Shown: in pieces, positions 22,408 to 33,363 of the stretch
Numbering within the stretch: the stretch's first letter is position 1
How the letters are laid out: the number at the start of each line of letters is the position of its first letter
Origin: Saksenaea vasiformis B4078
Taxonomy: Eukaryota; Mucoromycota; Mucoromycetes; Mucorales; Saksenaeaceae
Direction of reading: 5' to 3'
Assembly (NCBI GenBank): GCA_000697055.1
Contig: JNDT01002339.1
Coordinates: forward strand, 1-64,000
DNA length: 64,000 nucleotides
The notes under the pieces: model-generated
What the model was told of the DNA's origin: nothing
The model's database searches: none
Seen by the model: only the letters and a program-made list of their open reading frames with translations
Made by a program: the position numbers and the translations under genes

Positions 22408-25400
22408 ATGGACCGACATACATGCCCGTTTGATACATGCAGCAGAAGAAAACCGTTTACGTCCCTGATTGCTCTACGTGCCCATATGAGGGCTCTGCAT
22501 CCGAATCAACCAATGCCGTATTGGGAGGACACTCCTGTTGCATCATATAGTAGTTCTGCTCGCATGGTAAGATTTTTTCTATTGACAACTACCATTCAGT
22601 TAACCATCAGTTGAAGCATAATATTCCAAGACAGTCTTCCATAGAGGATATGTTCTACGCCAGCGACTATGAGGAGGAGGAGCAGAGTGAGAGCGAACCT
22701 GATGAAGAAGCAGTTCATGAGGGTGAGGGCAATCATTCATCTATATCATCAATGCTTATTTCTGAAGCAGAAACGATAGGAGATCCAGCAAAAATCTATA
22801 AAAATCTTCAGTCTAACTCAGATCATCTCACAATGAGCAAAACTGAGTATGAACTAGCACAGTTTGCCATAGAGGCTGAGCTTTCAAATGAACTATATGC
22901 GCGGTTAGTTATATGGAATCTTCTGTCATTGGCACTTATCTGCTGCCTGAAAATTAGACTAGTTAATATTGTACAGGACGCTTTGGATGAGGTCTCGTCC
23001 ACGGGAAAAGCGTTGAAGATAACTGCAAAAAGCATGAGCGCCCTGCATTACCTAATAGATAAAGAAGCGGGAGCATTGAAAGTGGTATGCATTATTGGAC
23101 TAAAGCTGTTAATTCGTAAGTTGTATTGATACAGCACTTACCTTAATTTCTTAGCCATTCCAAACCCATAAAGTTGACCTTGACGTAGTTCCAGACTTCC
23201 CATCAGAGCATAAAGAACAATTTATCCGGGCAATCGGCGATATCGAGTTTCTTTTCGCAACATTCGCCACCTTACTGAGCACATTTTCTCGCATCCTCTA
23301 TTTTGGGATTGTACAAGATTAAATCCAGCTATTGTTACTCGAGGGAACAAACGTATATATACGGATTTGTACAGTGGACAATGGTGGCAAAAGAAGCAGG
23401 TCAGTGATAAGCTCACATTGGGTAGTGGATGAACTCACGACTATCGCAGAGTGAACTAAAGTCTGGGGATGTATTACTCGCCCTAATGCTGTCCTCGGAT
23501 CAGACAGTCGTCTCAGGAAACTACAGGCAAAAGGCTTGGCCGTTATACATCAAACTCGGTAAGCGAGTCATTTCGTGTTAACAATCGATAGAGCATTTAT
23601 TTGTCAGGAAACACGCCAATGGAACTAAGAAACAAGTATTCCACCGGTGCAAGCAGGCTGCTCGCATATCTACCGGTGTTGGATGCCCCGAGTATACATA
23701 GTAGGCCTTGGTTTCGCCAGGCACGTCAATGTATATTCCATTACTGTATGTCCGTAATATTTCAGCCATTTTCATCCAACAACCCCGACCAGTAAGTACA
23801 TGCTGTTGTTATCTTGCAATTAATCGCGTTTTAAAACGTAGGGTGTATTTTATGAAAGGGCCATTTAATAATATTTACCGATGTGTCCCAGCACTGGCTG
23901 TGTACACTGCCGATCTTCCGGAACAGTACGTTGGTAACTGAACATTTCGAAACCGCTTGCTTACCCATCTTAGACAACTACTCACCCTGACAAAACACGG
24001 ATCCGCAGAAAGGAGTTGCCCTCGATGTTGGACTCCAACAAAGGACTTTGCTAAGCCGCCAGGAGACGATGATAATTTAAAGCGTACCTATTATATGAAA
24101 GCTTTGTATTATCATGCAAAAGGCTTGGTTGCAGGAGGACAGCGAGTTACCGCGCAAAAGATGGCTAAAGAGTACTCTTTCAATATCGTCAAGGTAGGTA
24201 TCTCTGTTCCTTCTCTGGGTACCGGTTAGGTCTTTCGTAGCTTCGAATGATATTGCAACGTTTAGAGTGCTTTTTGGAACTTGCCACATTTCGATATCTA
24301 CAGCTCCATACTTGTGGACGACCTACACCAGCTTGGTGGTGTATGCAAGCATCTGCTAACTTGCACCGAGAAAATGATAAAAAGTGGCTTCAAGGACGAT
24401 GGCATTCGCACGGTTAATCACAGGTCCATTATGAAATAATTATGTCTGCTAAAGAAACTGCTTTTCTTAGGGCCATGTGCATTCCAAGGTATCGAAATGT
24501 GAGACATTTTAGGAAGGGCCTGTTTCTTAGTGCGTTACAAAACCCTACCTTCGTTGAAATGAGAGATAACATGACTGTATGATGTGAAGAGTAACAACAC
24601 ATATTACTGACTACAATTAGATACTATTACCATGCGTATATGATCTTTTGCCACTACAAGCATGCCTGTGTCTTAGGCACTTTATTGACTTCTTTTATCA
24701 CGCGACCTCCAAAGAGCATACAGACGAAACATTGCAACAAATGCATGAATCTCTTATTATGTATAATCGCTACCTGCCTATATTTGAGCATCATTCGAAG
24801 GTAGAAAATCGATAATGAGTTACGCATACCAATCAATTATTGACAGAGTAAACTTGCCTTCCCCAAGAACCATATGCTTTGGAAATATTATGGTGATATA
24901 AAGAGTAGAGGCATAATAGCAGCATATAGCACTATGCAAACCGAGCATCAGCATCGGTATGATGCAAAGCAGCCAGCGCGTAGAACAAACCATAGGTCTG
25001 GATGCACGTTGCAGGTACAGTGGATCGTTGCCGTTTGATCAAATTCTGAAAGGGATAAGATGGCAAAATACGTTGAGCGACGGGACGCTTTGTTCGACTT
25101 GTACAAAAATAGGTCATTACATAACTGCGGTCCCTCTGCGCCAGGGCAAACAACGCGTAAACTGCAAGCGCCGTTACAGGGTTCAAGGACCTTGCGGTTT
25201 CTCGAGAATAGGGGTGGGATACGAGGAGTTTACACTCTTATACGGTCGTTCCTTGATACTGAAATAGAAGGACGAATAGCGACAAGAAGGATACGCAACA
25301 TGCCAATGCTGGACACAGAGGAGGTAATTTCAGGTTGAAGCATAAATGTTTACTTCATCATCTTCCAATATGTACAGATCACCATCTACCAGACTCTAGA

Positions 25401-25910
25401 ACTAGTAGATTTTGATGATGATGGTGCTCCGGTTCAAGAGAAAATACGAGTAAATGACAAGTTTCATGGAGAGACTAGAAATGACTACGTTGTTTTTCTG
25501 AAAAACGGGTAGCTTTCTTTACTGCTATGTATCACAATCAGACCCTCGAGCTCTGCCTTGCCCGGCGCCTTTCTGTAGTTACCGAAGCTCATCCAACTGG
25601 ACTACGAATTCTGGAGCATATGACAGATACCAATTATTCTGGCCTGTTCATTTCGGACGTAAAGGACATCGAACGGCTTACGTCTGTTATACCGGATTTC
25701 GGCTCATTTGAGCTGGCAGATGGAACACACACGCGATACCTACTTAATCACGATACTGACAGATATTTGTGGTCATTGATTGACTCTTGGCTGCCGGAAG
25801 TTCCTGATTCTGACTTGGTGAATTGGAGTTTGGAGACATCTACCGATGACCAAGACAATACCTCAGCTAGTGATATGTCAGATACAATGAATGGAGAATT
25901 GAGCGATTAA
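22408..25910 (+). pseudogene. Plavaka/KDZ-like transposase, decayed copy
   Basis: It starts MDRHTCPFDTCSRRKPF with a C2H2 finger (LRAHMRALH), then an acidic segment and EYELAQFAIEAELS. Later blocks are the Plavaka core: LSSDQTVVSGNYRQKAWPLY, IKLGNTPMELRNKYS, GPFNNIYRCVPALAVYTADL, CPRCWTPTKDF, WNLPHFDIYSSILVDDLHQL, RYRNVRHFRKG, CLRHFIDFFYHATS, KSRGIIAAYSTMQTEHQHRY, and SRTLRFLENRGGIRG. It ends with an acidic C-terminus at 25910. Introns occur throughout. In-frame stops or shifts are visible, for example after EQYVGN near 23940, around 24836-24930, and at AAAAACGGGTAG near 25503. The enzyme therefore looks inactive. Plavaka elements are CACTA-related DNA transposons of fungi. Confidence 0.75.
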
Positions 25911-27341
25911 AAGAAGCTGTAATCCAAGCAATATATATATATTAAAGCACTCATACAACGCTACTGTCATTTTGTGTCTCCCTGCAACAAATAAGCCCTT
26001 TGCTAAAGCTCCCTTTGATATAACACCTTCGAGATTGTCACAGTCATGAGATAGCTATTGATGAGACTGTGAAAAGGTTACACAGATACAAAGAACTTTG
26101 GACAGGGTCTTGAAAGGATAAATTAGTTTTCGATCGCAGGCAGACCTTTTAACCCTTTCCTGGGCTGGAAACTCAGCTCAGCTTCATCAAAGGCGCAATA
26201 GACCTCTTACGATAATTATTTTTTTCCGATGTACATCAACCTCATCGACGTTGCCGATCTCTTGCTCATCTTCATCTTTGCCTTCGCAACTTGTTTCGCA
26301 ACTGTCCTCTAATAATATACGAGTTACTTTAGCATTTACACCTATTTTTTTTATAAACATGATAATACAGCAGATTTTGTTCCCGCATTTACCTTCAGAT
26401 TACGAAGACTCTAATCTCGACACAAAAAGAGCACCTCGCTATCTTCCGCTTGAATACTCTACAGATTCGTGTCTTTTTTGATTTTTCATGATAGGCATTG
26501 TAACGACGGCAATCTGTAAAATCGAAAGCCTGCTGGTAGCTGACATTTGCATAAAGACTGATGTCAACTTCTTGTCAGTTATTGTACCTACACTTCCCTC
26601 GAGAAAGTCATCCGGTCTTTTTTGTTTTAGATCTCAGGAAAAATATTCATGGAGTTGATCTGCATTAACTCAAGATATACCGCATACAAAGGCCACCAAT
26701 AATATAAAGATAAACGGAGCGATCTAAATAAATCCATACATTTTGTCATACTTCGTGAGGAATCTGCAATTAGCTGTTACATACAGTGCAGATGGATCCT
26801 TCTACTTATTTTTTTTTTGGATGCGCTTTTCGAGAGCGTACCGGAAAAGGCCAGCTCAACGTATTTGTTTACGATGATAGGCTAAACTAGTTACAGTGGA
26901 CGGATCAGTGACATAGGTCAACCCACGATGTATACCTTTCCAGCGCAGGTACACAGCAAGACAAAGAGATAGCAATCCCACCCTCGCCATATCTATTGCT
27001 GGCTCCACAGCGATGCTGCCAAAGAAAGAGGATTCCCTTCCAGTCTTTGACCCGAAGCATTCTCATATCGCCAGTAACTTTGGCCTGGATATTGTCGCAC
27101 ACACACACACTGTGGTCCCTACTCGTTGGAGTGTAACACTACGGTAAGCTCACGTCATATTAACTCAGTGACCAAACTAATTTCTGCCGGTAACTTTTCA
27201 GAGCTGGTGTACAATTTGCCATCCACGGTTGCAGACATGGAGCTGTCAATGTTGTTGGAAGCTTTTCCACACCGATAAATTTGTCCTATAGATTCTAAGA
27301 CAACACGTACAATTCCGCCTCTTTTAATACTTCCTTACCCA
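25911..27341. other. No gene recognised
   Basis: Short frames only. A short CA microsatellite lies about 27097-27110. The right end of the Plavaka element should lie here but no terminal repeat was identified. Confidence 0.4.
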
Positions 27342-29150
27342 TTGGTTCCGCGAACTTATTCCCAACTTATGCCAAAACTACGGCGGAAAGCCAAACAAAC
27401 GTACACGAACGTGGATCACATTCGCGTGCCGACCTTCAAAGAACCGAACGTTCCAAGAAAGAGAAAGGCGGAAAATTATATCGGATTTGAAAGAGAACTC
27501 GTGGAGTTCCTCCAGCAAGCATCCCGAACTCGGTTGGAGGAGATTGTCAAGCGTCGTATCCAACAGTTACAATATAAGAACAAGTCATTACTGACAATGA
27601 ATATCATCTTATCTTTTAATCAAGCATCGCTAGCGGAGCAGTAATAACCTACCAATAGTTAGGAATGTAATATAAAAATAAGTAGAGTGTTTCTATTGGT
27701 GTTTTCACACTCTTTTCCGTCAATGGAACGGTCTACAGTCTCGCTGTGCTCGCGTGTCTCTTTTGGTCTTTTCTACGAATATCACATCAGGAAACTTTTC
27801 CCAAAAAAGTATCCTAGGAAGGCAGACGAAAGGAACCCGAGCAAGGCAGCAGTGAAGAACTGGGAAAAAAGATTGCAGTGCTGAAAGACAGTTTAGTACA
27901 TAGCAAAAGACTTCCCAGAGGCATATTGGAGGTGGTCAATGAACTAGGAAATTACGAGCCATTGATGGCTCAACGGAGCATCAAACATTACCAAGTTGAT
28001 GGAGTGCTGGAGTGGAGAAGCTTCGTGTCGAAAAACTTCGAGCAACTAGTGGCAACTATCCAGGACCAAGCGGAATCAGCCACTAGTGCCTCGGCACGAG
28101 AGGAAATCGGGTACGAAGGAAGATAATCTTGTGCCTCTACTTTGACTTGCACTGACCACATAGCAGAAATCTCGGCTGCTATTCGCGCAACTATGCTGGA
28201 ATACGTAGCGCGTGGCTTTTGTATAGAAGACGGCAGGTTATTGTTAGATCAGCGAAGAAAAATTCTAAACTTTTAGTATTAATAGAGGTACGTCTGAACG
28301 AAGACCACCTCGACATTTGCAGCGTTTCCCTCTTGGACAAGAATGGATGCATTCAAGTAGCCCCATTGCCGCAAAATCTGAAAGATATAATTTCGAAAAA
28401 AAGTTGTTCCTGACGATCTGAAGAAACTTTTTACCCAGGGATATATACAGTTTCTCAGTTCGAGATACTTAACAGCTGCGTACAAAACAAGTACTAGTCA
28501 ACGTGCACTATGGCAGGGGCTTCATATGGAATGTCTGGCAGAATTTCCGAAGACCCAAAGAGGTCTATCGTTGAGCATTAGTAGCGCTGTGCAAGCATTC
28601 GCCAGTAATGTGCAGAACCTATGGGAAACCAATATTTTCCGCTCGGTCCTCAGCAATCTGCTACGAACGCTATTGCTAGTCCGTTTGGCTCCAGCCAGAG
28701 AAGCAAAGAGAAGAGAGGCAATTGAACGGGCTATCGCGGGAAAAGGAGCAAAAGAAGAAGGACCCCATGAAAGACTGGAGGAAAATAGGTAGCAACTACA
28801 AACGTGCATTGTGGAAGGAAAGAAAATACATGGCGCAGTGTAGACGACGTCTTGGTGAAGTTGCAGACGACGAGTCATATGCCAGATGGTTGAGAAGAGC
28901 CCAGACCAGTGAAAAGAAAATAAGAGCGCTGACAATCTTATGCAACGAGAAAATAACTCAGGTACACTAGCGCAAATTTATGTTCATCAAGTCTAAAAAA
29001 TAATTTATAGACCGAGCAGCGTAAGAATTCGGACGATGCAGGCGTTTGTGATGAAGATATTGAAAAGGTAGCGTATAGAGTGCAGGCGGTGCTAAGTAAG
29101 CGAGGCCCCCAAAAAAAAACGATTGTGTTATTAATATGATCGTTATACTG
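27342..29150 (+). pseudogene. Frameshifted multi-exon gene of unknown family
   Basis: Successive plus-strand blocks read as one basic, helical protein: RKRKAENYIGFERELVEFLQ...LEEIVKRRIQQLQ; LVHSKRLPRGILEVVNELGNY...FVSKNFEQLVATIQD; after an intron (28110-28163), EISAAIRATMLEYVARGFC; EDHLDICSVSLLDKNG; DDLKKLFTQGYIQFLSSRYL; FPKTQRGLSLSISSAVQAFA; LRTLLLVRLAPAREAKRRE; DWRKIGSNYKRALWKERKYM; and, after another clean intron ending near 29010, DEDIEKVAYRVQAVLSKRG. Two single-base shifts are evident: in the A-run at about 28396-28402, and near 28765 (GGACCCCATG). I do not recognise the family. The setting suggests a transposon-borne gene. Confidence 0.5.
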
Positions 29151-29989
29151 TTTAAATATTTCATGGTACTTGCGGATAACAGCGGGATAGAAGAGTTCAG
29201 AGGTATCTTTAGATGATCTTTTGGGCGGATGTTCACAAATTTTGTAAACACGAAATCATTTTCTGATCGGAAAGATGACGAATAAATATGTAATGTCAGA
29301 GCAACCACCAGTGTTCAAAGAAAGACGGCTGATTGAAATAGATCATCTGCCTGACGCTTCGAGCTGTCCAGTATCGAGGCAGGATGGGCCGAATTACGTT
29401 TTTAACATTTAGAGCTGTCAGTTATCCGTTTTCATTTGACTCGCTTGCCGTGATATAAGCTCATTCGCAGCGGTTGTACGAGTTGTGCTGGGCGAAGGTT
29501 TTGCGCTCTTCAATCAGGTCCGTTCCTCGTCGTTCCCGAAAAGGTTTTGCAGCTTCACTCTGCAACAACTGCGACGTTATTAGCGGCGACTTCCGGTTGC
29601 GACTAGTTTAGGTCAGGTAGCTGGTCTCAAATTTCCAGTGCCCAAGAAAAGACGCCACGGCGACACCCATATTTCCAACTGCAGAACTTGTTGATGGCCA
29701 ACTTCAGAGACACATCGGCCGATGTCTTGTCTAGAATGTCCATCGCAGCGTAGAATCTTTCAATGGAGAATGCTTTTGTAATTCTCTTTTGAGATATTGT
29801 CATGGCGACGTGCTCATGAAGAGAAAGCGTGGGGAAACTCCAAGCAGGGATCTGAAGTGACTTGCTCTGTTTCACCAACGCAAGACAAAGGAAAATCCTA
29901 CTGGCCCCCTAAACGAACGTCCTATAGCATTTGGCGAGAGCGCCGGGGAGTCTCGCGCATAATTTCTTATGATAATTCTAAATGAACTT
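29151..29989. other. No gene recognised
   Basis: Spacer between the pseudogene and repeat copy E; no supported feature. Confidence 0.4.
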
Positions 29990-30345
29990 CGCGTCTTTGG
30001 AGAGATAAATTTGCGCTAAGAAAATATTCAATATGCGTCGTTTGCACAAAGGCTTTTACTTATATGGAATGAGATAGGTCTCTTCAATAAGTCCAAAATT
30101 TATTCAAGCATCATGAAAAGGTACTCATGACTAGGCTGAGCAAGATAACGCTTATTTAGTTGAGTGATGAGTGCAGGACACCACCGCAGCAAAGACGGTT
30201 CGAGAGCAGAGGTCATGCGCGCTGAACGATAGACAAAAGAACATGAGAGATCCTGGATACGTAACAAAGAGTTGACATCCTTACTGGGGACGTTAAAGGA
30301 GTAAAACAGAGCCAAAGAATAAAAGGGAAAAAAAGTGTTTCCTGA
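29990..30345 (+). repeat. Dispersed repeat, copy E (internal deletion)
   Basis: It contains TTTGCGCTAAGAAAATATTC near 30010, AAAATTTATTCAAGCATCAT near 30095, then jumps past the CCCCGAAGGG box to CACCACCGCAGC near 30180. GTTGACATCCTTACTGGGGA (near 30270) and CAGAGCCAAAGAA (near 30307) follow. This order matches copies B and D, with the middle about 150-200 bp lost. Confidence 0.6.
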
Positions 30346-30600
30346 AATATGCCATCACTTCTCATTATCCGTTGTATGAAACAAAATAATCCTATCTTTC
30401 AACAATGGAATCATGTTTCTGACACATACCATTTGCAAGAAATAATAAGAACCCAATCACTGATACACCATCTGCATGAGACGATAGGACTATCATGGAC
30501 ACGTTTTCTACATGAGACAAAAAACCATCTTTAACACGAGGCAGTCGAGTTCTATCTTGCAACTCGTCTTTTGCACGAGACGAAGGAACACTGTCTCTGG
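30346..30600 (+). repeat. Degenerate tandem units 3' of copy E
   Basis: Short motifs recur at roughly 40-bp and longer spacing: GCATGAGACGA (near 30473), ACATGAGACAA (30511), GCACGAGACGAAGGA (30572), with AACCCAATCACTGATACACC resembling AACCCATTACTGAAGCATC of the array behind copy D. The similarity is weak but the position, directly 3' of a repeat copy, is the same. Confidence 0.35.
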
Positions 30601-31431
30601 CTCATCTTTTGTCTCAGATATCAATGGCATGAACGTAACATGGAGAAGTACGACACGCAAATCATAGCATTGAATGAACGTAAAAAGACAAGCTTCAAAG
30701 CACAAAAGTTTATCCGGAAATGACCCAATAACTTCAAATGGACGCAAAACCATAGGAACATCCAGCATTTGATAGAAAGCCGTGTCAGATGAAGGGAGGT
30801 AGTGGGTATGTAAGAGGGGAATGACCTTTTTCCAGCTACTGTTGCTACGACCATGGTATGTACTTCGATTGAGTACATATGCAGTATGCTTCATTATTTT
30901 TCCTCGTTTAGTTTGCATGACCTGCGCTCGGAATCGTCCTGACTGCATACACAGCTTTGTTAATTGATTAAGTAAATGCTTGCTACGCTCTCCGACATCA
31001 AGAGGATCACTTGGCTTGTCTGGAAGAGCATTCAGCTCATATTACTGCGAAAGATTGTCCCGGATGGATGGCCCTGATATGCAATGAGTTTTGCATTGAC
31101 AAGATCGGTTGTTTGAAAAATGAAGATACGGATTTCTCTAACATGATCAAGAACTGCATGAGGAATACTTCTTGGTTATAGACACAAGTCGTACACAAAT
31201 TTCATTCGGGATATGCATGGATTGCGTCTGTCATCTGCAGGACAAAAGATTTGCAGACATTACGGAGTTGACCTCGAATCCTGTGTAGTTGCTCTGCTTG
31301 TGACAGCATTCGCAATATCATGCCGACTTTTCTGTCGGTGTGAAGGGTGTGATTTACTCATGTCATTTCACATTCTTCTTTCTCATGACCTCGTTGCGTC
31401 GGCAAGATGAAAGCTGTAAGATGCCATAGTG
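30601..31431. other. No gene recognised (5' flank of CK2 beta)
   Basis: A minus-strand frame (30508-30948, 146 codons) overlaps the tandem units and has no motif. The right part should hold the promoter of the casein kinase gene. Confidence 0.4.
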
Positions 31432-32393
31432 ATGTACCAAACGGTTATAACTCGCCTGCTAGGTGGTTCTTCTTCCTCATCGTCAAGCACCCACCATTCT
31501 GACCAGGGCTGGATCAGTCAGTTTTGTTCCTGGAATGGTCATCAGTTCTATCTCGAGGTTCCGGATTATTTCATCGATGACCACTTCAACTTGACCGGTC
31601 TCTCAGCCCTTATACCAGATTACGAGCAAGCATTAGGAATGATTTTGGACACGGAAGCGGAATCATGTGAAGAAGAATCACCTTCAGAAGCGTTGGGTGA
31701 TGCTAATGGTAATCATGACGCCGATGAGAACGACGACGGTTTTTGGAAAGAACAACGCACACCACGAACGCCGGAAACTGATCAGATTGTGATTGGTTTG
31801 TCCGCTGTCAAGCTGTATGGGTTAATCCATCGACGTTATCTACTAACTAGTCAAGGCCAACGCATCATGGCAGAGAGATACGCCACTGGACATTTTGGCT
31901 GCTGCCCACGCGTCTATTGTGGCAGATCTCCTGTTTTGCCGTGTGGTCGGTCGGACGAACTGGGAAAAGACTGTGTGCGACTTTACTGTCCGCGTTGTAT
32001 GGATCTGTATAGCCCCGAAAATCCAAAGCTTGAATGTGTCGATGGTAAGACAGGTGAATAACCTTTCCTACATATTCACTTTTATTGGTAAAAGGAGCCC
32101 ATTTTGGTACTACCTATCTCCATCTGTTATTTTTGACCTATCCCCAACTCATACCAGCACCCAAGAGCCATATCTATCAACCAAAAATATTTGGCTTTCG
32201 CGTCAGTGAGCTCTCTACAACCGGATCTCGGATGCAGTGGCTGCGAAAACGCCCGCTGGAGTACCTAGACTTTGACAGTGACAGTAATGATGACGGTTGT
32301 ACTGATGAAGACGATGCTGATGACATGGATGATGGCCTGGTAGTGTACGATGAAATGGTCGGCCAGGTAAACACAGAAGAACTGCGTCCCTGA
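31432..32393 (+). CDS. Casein kinase 2 regulatory (beta) subunit
   Basis: Two exons, 31432-32044 and 32095-32393, around a 50-nt intron. The sequence follows CK2 beta throughout: WISQFCSWNGHQFYLEVPDY, FIDDHFNLTGL, an acidic loop (EEESPSEALGD...DENDDG), KLYGLIHRRYLLTSQG, then the zinc-binding pairs CPRVYC and CPRC (YCPRCMDLYSPE), and GAHFGTTYLHLLFLTYP...YQPKIFGFRV. The dimeric zinc-binding subunit links two catalytic subunits into the CK2 tetramer and controls substrate choice. Start: ATG at 31432, preceded in frame by GTG. The N-terminus has a Ser run (GGSSSSSSSTHH). Unusual is a roughly 60-residue, strongly acidic C-terminal tail (DFDSDSNDDGCTDEDD) beyond the conserved core. Confidence 0.95.
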
Positions 32394-32844
32394 AAAACCC
32401 ATTGCTTGACAATCTGCTGATATCTTCCTAATTATAAAAAACCACACCGTAGTCAGTTCCATCGGAACCAGTAGCAGAAAACCTCAATCCGATAGAAGAT
32501 CTAACGAGGCAGACAGAAGATTGGCGGATAGGAGATTCTGGATTGAATCAGCTCTTCCGGCGGTTTTTATAACATAATGCTTCTCCCCCTTGGTCTTTAG
32601 ATGTAGTTACTGTTATTACTGTTATTGATGATGATGCTATGGAAATATGCGCAAGCTGTCAACTGCGCAATGCTGCAGCAGTAGCTTTGCGGTCGAAGAA
32701 AATATTGCTTTTTTAAAAAAGAAAAAAGTGTACGGAGACCTATGCATGTGTTGCTTGCAGACAGTGGAAAAGATCCCCCTTCTCCTTTTTTCTTTGTTTT
32801 CGTCGTGTGCGAGTGTGATGGGAGTCGTTACGTTGCGCATTGTT
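32394..32844. other. Intergenic between convergent genes
   Basis: 3' flanks of the CK2 beta gene and of the membrane-protein gene. A GTTATTACTGTTATTGATG short repeat lies near 32610. Nothing else seen. Confidence 0.5.
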
Positions 32845-33363
32845 CTATCGTCGGGCTTCTAATTCTTTTATGAGGGTATCGAGATGGCTACCATGACTAT
32901 AATGACAGTATCCCATCGCGACGCTCCATTGCCAGATCATTTTGCGACGTCTGTGCTTGTTTCGAAGCCAGTACCGGCTCAAGGGAAGCTTATTATAGTT
33001 CATACCGTCTCGATACAGGGGTACTGAGCATGTAAGGGTTGCAGTCGACGTGTCTGACAAGGTTGAAGGCTTCTCTTGTTCAATTGAGGCATGTATATGT
33101 GGCTGGATAAGAGGGAGAGATGAAAGATTGGTAGAATGCATTACTGGCTGAGGTAACATCATTGGCGTCTCTTTCTCCAAGCATGTGATCTGCCTCCACA
33201 GAGACCGTAACCTTTGACGTTCAACATGATAAATCTGCTTTCGTCTTTTTTGACAACGCCAGTATACAAATCGACACAGGTACACGCATCCATAGAATAG
33301 TGCAAGGATAGACGCAAAAATAAGGACATGGCACGTCGATACGCCAAGTCGATCCTCATCCAT
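32845..33363 (-). CDS. Hypothetical single-pass membrane protein (172 aa)
   Basis: ATG at 33361-33363. Residues about 8-32 form one hydrophobic segment (STCHVLIFASILALFYGCVY), directly followed by a basic, Arg-rich stretch (WRCQKRRKQ). That pattern suggests a type III/signal-anchor membrane protein with a cytosolic C-terminus. The rest is polar with a Ser/Thr-rich middle (STLSDTSTATLT) and a basic patch (RNKHRRRKMIWQW). Single exon, no homology recognised. It converges on the CK2 beta gene, with 451 bp between stops. The hydrophobic segment plus length makes a real gene likely, but function cannot be assigned. Confidence 0.5.
   Translation of the reverse strand: MDEDRLGVSTCHVLIFASILALFYGCVYLCRFVYWRCQKRRKQIYHVERQRLRSLWRQITCLEKETPMMLPQPVMHSTNLSSLPLIQPHIHASIEQEKPSTLSDTSTATLTCSVPLYRDGMNYNKLPLSRYWLRNKHRRRKMIWQWSVAMGYCHYSHGSHLDTLIKELEARR

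Noticed and set aside
27095..27112. CA repeat considered as a regulatory element
   Set aside because: Short microsatellite only; no gene depends on it.
30508..30948. 146-codon minus-strand frame
   Set aside because: Overlaps degenerate tandem units 3' of repeat copy E and has no recognised motif.
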